This document shows, in pieces, positions 12,898 to 14,754 of a stretch of DNA of 14,754 nucleotides. Each line of letters starts with the position of its first letter. The first letter of the stretch is position 1. Both the position numbers and the translations under genes were made by a program. The stretch spans positions 1 to 14,754 of the forward strand of contig JAFYLX010000086.1 in assembly GCA_017556895.1 (NCBI GenBank). Reading direction: 5' to 3'. The stretch comes from Bacillota bacterium (GTDB taxonomy: Bacteria; Bacillota_A; Clostridia; Peptostreptococcales; Anaerovoracaceae). The notes beneath the pieces were generated by a model, which was given only the letters and a program-made list of their open reading frames with translations, did no database searches and had not been told where the DNA came from.

Positions 12898-12990
12898 ATG
12901 CAGAAGACATTAGGTAGAGCAATGACTATGATGATGATGGATATGTGCATGGATATGGCCATGTGCAAGTCTTCACGTGCGTTGCTTTAA
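12898..12990 (+). CDS. Met-rich leader peptide of metNI, 30 residues
   Basis: The frame runs from ATG at 12898 to TAA at 12988-12990 and follows GGAAAGGAG by eight bases, one of the strongest ribosome binding sites in the window. It begins Met-Gln-Lys-Thr-Leu-Gly-Arg-Ala. Met is found at positions 1, 9, 11-14, 16, 18, 20 and 22: ten of 30 residues, nine of them within 14 codons, including four in a row. Cys is at 17 and 23 and Asp at 15 and 19. The tail is Lys-Ser-Ser-Arg-Ala-Leu-Leu. Such a composition has no obvious protein function but is what a ribosome-stalling sensor of methionine supply would show, and the downstream gene imports methionine. An alternative is a small metal-binding peptide, given the Met, Cys and Asp content, but the terminator and antiterminator context favours a leader. 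Confidence 0.85.
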   Translation: MQKTLGRAMTMMMMDMCMDMAMCKSSRALL

Positions 12991-13040
12991 TACTTATGAT
13001 ACTTTGCTAGGGATGTTTCTCATAACACAAAGATAATACA

Positions 13041-13077
13041 TAAGCAGGAAGCAAACGCACTTCCTGCTTATTTTTTT
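13041..13077 (+). terminator. Attenuator terminator before metN
   Basis: TAAGCAGGAAG (13041-13051) and CTTCCTGCTTA (13060-13070) form a perfect 11-bp stem with the loop CAAACGCA, followed at once by TTTTTTT (13071-13077). It lies 20 bases before the metN ATG, downstream of the leader peptide and of the only promoter seen, so it must be read through for metNI to be expressed. Confidence 0.95.
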
Positions 13078-13096
13078 AGAAAGGAAAAGGGATAGA

Positions 13097-14101
13097 ATGA
13101 TTGAGTTAAAATCATTGAGCAAGGTTTATAATCCTGGCGGTCCAAACGAAGTGGTTGCTATTAGAGATATAAACTTAACTATCGAGGATGGCGACATCTT
13201 TGGTATCATCGGCCTTTCCGGTGCCGGCAAGAGTACCTTAATAAGATGTGTCAACTTCCTAGAAAAGCCTACAGAAGGTCAGGTAATATTTAACGGCGTT
13301 GACCTTGGAGCAATTTCTAAGAAAGAATTGCTAAAGCAGAGACAGTCAATGTCCATGATTTTCCAAGGATTCAACCTACTGGCTCAGAGAAACGCTCTAG
13401 ATAACATCTGCTACCCTCTAGAAATCGCAGGGGTAAGCAAGAAGGAAGCTAGAGAAAAGGCAAGAAAACTTCTAGAAGTTGTTGGTCTAGCGGATAAGGA
13501 AAAGGCATATCCTGTACAGCTGTCAGGTGGTCAGAAACAGAGAGTGGCAATAGCGAGAGCACTTGCTACAGACCCAAAGGTTCTTCTTTGTGACGAAGCT
13601 ACAAGTGCACTTGACCCTAATACAACTTCACAGATTTTAAACCTACTAAAAGAAATTAACGAAAAGATGGGGGTTACAATCATCTTAATCACTCACGAAA
13701 TGAAGGTTATCGAACAGATTTGCAACAAGGTTGCAGTTATCGATAAGAGTAGAATCGTAGAAGAAGGCTCCGTGAGGGAGGTCTTCACTTCACCGCAGTC
13801 ACAGATTGCAAAGCAGATGATTCTTCCTAAGAACGAAGGTGTTCCGGAAGCCGAAGGCTACAGATGCTTAAGACTGGTTTTCGACGGAACATCAGCTTTC
13901 GAACCGATTATTTCTGGACTAAGTAGAAACTGCGATACAGATGTAAACATCTTAGGTGCTAATACTAAGAACATCGAAGGCGTAGCCTACGGCCAGATGC
14001 TGATACAGCTTCCTGAAGATAAGGAAATCGAACAGAAGATTAAAGATTACTTAGACTTGAAGCGAGTAAAGTACAAGGAGGAAGGATTAAATGTTGAATA
14101 G
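13097..14101 (+). CDS. metN: Methionine ABC transporter ATP-binding protein MetN
   Basis: This 334-residue ATPase energises methionine import with the permease MetI and the lipoprotein MetQ. Features are Walker A Gly-Leu-Ser-Gly-Ala-Gly-Lys-Ser-Thr (39-47), the Q-loop Phe-Gln-Gly-Phe-Asn-Leu-Leu near 88-94, signature Leu-Ser-Gly-Gly-Gln near 142, Walker B Val-Leu-Leu-Cys-Asp-Glu-Ala-Thr-Ser-Ala-Leu-Asp and the H-loop Ile-Thr-His-Glu. The last 80 or so residues (Cys-Leu-Arg-Leu-Val-Phe-Asp-Gly onward) form the C-terminal NIL domain, which in MetN homologues binds methionine and gives trans-inhibition. The start follows GGAAAAGGG directly after the attenuator terminator. Its 3' end overlaps metI by 11 bases. 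Confidence 0.95.
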   Translation: MIELKSLSKVYNPGGPNEVVAIRDINLTIEDGDIFGIIGLSGAGKSTLIRCVNFLEKPTEGQVIFNGVDLGAISKKELLKQRQSMSMIFQGFNLLAQRNALDNICYPLEIAGVSKKEAREKARKLLEVVGLADKEKAYPVQLSGGQKQRVAIARALATDPKVLLCDEATSALDPNTTSQILNLLKEINEKMGVTIILITHEMKVIEQICNKVAVIDKSRIVEEGSVREVFTSPQSQIAKQMILPKNEGVPEAEGYRCLRLVFDGTSAFEPIISGLSRNCDTDVNILGANTKNIEGVAYGQMLIQLPEDKEIEQKIKDYLDLKRVKYKEEGLNVE

Positions 14102-14753
14102 TGCAATGATAGGACTACTTGGCACATCCATCGTAGAAACCTTGTACATGGTAATAGTGTCCACATTACTAGCATATGTGATTGGACTTCCAATCGGCGT
14201 GGTATTACATATTACAGGCAAAGATGGGATTTGCCCTAACAAGATAGTTAACTCCGTACTAGGAGTTGCAGTAAATATTTTTAGATCCATACCTTTCCTA
14301 ATCCTATTAATTTGGATGTTACCGGTAACAAAGTTACTAGTAGGGACAATGGTAGGACCTACTTCAGTAATCGTTCCGCTAGTTGCATCAGCCGCTCCTT
14401 ATGTAGGCAGAATGGTTGAATCTTCACTAAGCGAAGTAGATGGAGGCGTTATTGAAGCAGCACAGTCAATGGGCTCAAGCTCATGGCAGATTATCTACAA
14501 GGTATTAATTCCGGAAGCGAAGCCGTCATTACTAATCGGTGCGGCGATTTCCATCACTACAATCCTTGGATACTCAGCAATGGCGGGTATTGTAGGTGGC
14601 GGCGGTCTAGGTGCAGTAGCAACAAACTATGGTCTATATCGTTACAATACGGAAATAATGCTAATCACAATCGTTATCATCGTTGTAATTGTTCAGATTT
14701 TCCAGGAAGTTGGAATGATGGCAGCGAAGAAGTTAGATAAGAGATTAAAATAA
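14091..14753 (+). CDS. metI: Methionine ABC transporter permease MetI
   Basis: This 220-residue inner membrane permease has five hydrophobic segments, the size usual for MetI. The coupling-loop region Gly-Gly-Val-Ile-Glu-Ala-Ala-Gln-Ser-Met-Gly-Ser-Ser through Ile-Pro-Glu-Ala is the EAA motif that docks on MetN. Gly-Tyr-Ser-Ala-Met-Ala-Gly-Ile-Val-Gly-Gly-Gly-Gly-Leu-Gly is the conserved stretch following it. The ATG at 14091 follows AAGGAGGAAGG within the end of metN, and the 11-base overlap suggests translational coupling. The gene ends one base before the window edge; metQ would be expected next. Confidence 0.95.
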   Translation: MLNSAMIGLLGTSIVETLYMVIVSTLLAYVIGLPIGVVLHITGKDGICPNKIVNSVLGVAVNIFRSIPFLILLIWMLPVTKLLVGTMVGPTSVIVPLVASAAPYVGRMVESSLSEVDGGVIEAAQSMGSSSWQIIYKVLIPEAKPSLLIGAAISITTILGYSAMAGIVGGGGLGAVATNYGLYRYNTEIMLITIVIIVVIVQIFQEVGMMAAKKLDKRLK

Positions 14754-14754
14754 A

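Larger units (their letters stand above)
12872..13077 (+). promoter_or_regulatory. Candidate methionine leader-peptide transcription attenuator
   Basis: Parts in order are a ribosome binding site, the Met-rich peptide frame (12898-12990), an antiterminator strand at 12977-12987 inside its last codons, and a terminator (13041-13070 plus seven Ts) just before metN. GTGCGTT (12977-12983) pairs with AACGCAC (13054-13060) and GCTT (12984-12987) with AAGC (13049-13052), with one bulged A; this consumes the terminator loop and the top of its stem. Inference: stalling at Met codons leaves 12977-12987 free and metNI is transcribed, while a ribosome reaching the stop codon covers that strand and the terminator forms. 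A second hairpin at 12944-12967 within the Met codons could be a pause site. No S-box or T-box is seen. Confidence 0.78.

Noticed and set aside
12872..13096. S-box (SAM) riboswitch or Met T-box before metN
   Set aside because: No T-box core (GGGTGG-ACCGCG type) and no S-box-like multi-helix junction could be found. The region is largely taken up by the small open frame and the terminator.

Overview
The window looks like chromosomal DNA from a low-to-moderate G+C anaerobic Firmicute of the class Clostridia. The reasons are AT-rich intergenic DNA with strong AGGAGG-type ribosome binding sites, short intrinsic terminators, clostridial-type genes such as butyrate kinase, CmpB-like and SagB-type proteins, and proteins that read best as clostridial versions. 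Genus cannot be fixed from the sequence. No rRNA, tRNA, CRISPR array, insertion sequence or phage gene is visible.

Layout. Bases 2-765 (+) hold the end of an unrecognised gene and a small four-helix membrane protein. A bidirectional terminator at 765-792 separates them from a block on the minus strand: pnuC (nicotinamide riboside/NMN-type transporter) behind an attenuator-like leader, an XRE regulator fused to a DUF2975 membrane domain, a two-gene unit of a PAP2-type protein and a second membrane-anchored XRE regulator, an EamA/DMT-family transporter, and a glyoxalase-crcB (fluoride channel) pair. From 6072 onward everything is on the plus strand. A tightly packed run, probably one operon, encodes a membrane-anchored metallophosphoesterase, a CoA-type NUDIX hydrolase, a SagB-type nitroreductase-fold enzyme, endonuclease IV, butyrate kinase and an AzoR-like flavin reductase. 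A CmpB-like membrane protein and a phosphohexomutase follow. The window ends with metN and metI of a methionine ABC transporter; metQ is presumably just outside.

The most interesting element is upstream of metN. At 12898-12990 there is a 30-codon open frame with its own promoter and a strong ribosome binding site. Ten of its 30 codons are Met, nine of them between codons 9 and 22. It is followed by a perfect 11-bp terminator hairpin with seven Ts directly before metN. The last codons of the small frame can pair with the terminator loop and the top of its 5' arm (11 bp, one bulge). This is the classic architecture of leader-peptide transcription attenuation, here apparently sensing methionine (charged tRNA-Met) in place of the S-box riboswitch or Met T-box usually seen in this phylum. 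I propose it as a methionine leader-peptide attenuator.

Other points of note are a mutually exclusive terminator/antiterminator leader before pnuC, three copies of an 11-base half-site forming a 20-bp perfect palindrome between two membrane-anchored XRE regulators, operator-like inverted repeats at several minus-strand promoters, a PAP2 protein that lacks two of the usual phosphatase residues, and a start codon buried in a hairpin before the CmpB-like gene.
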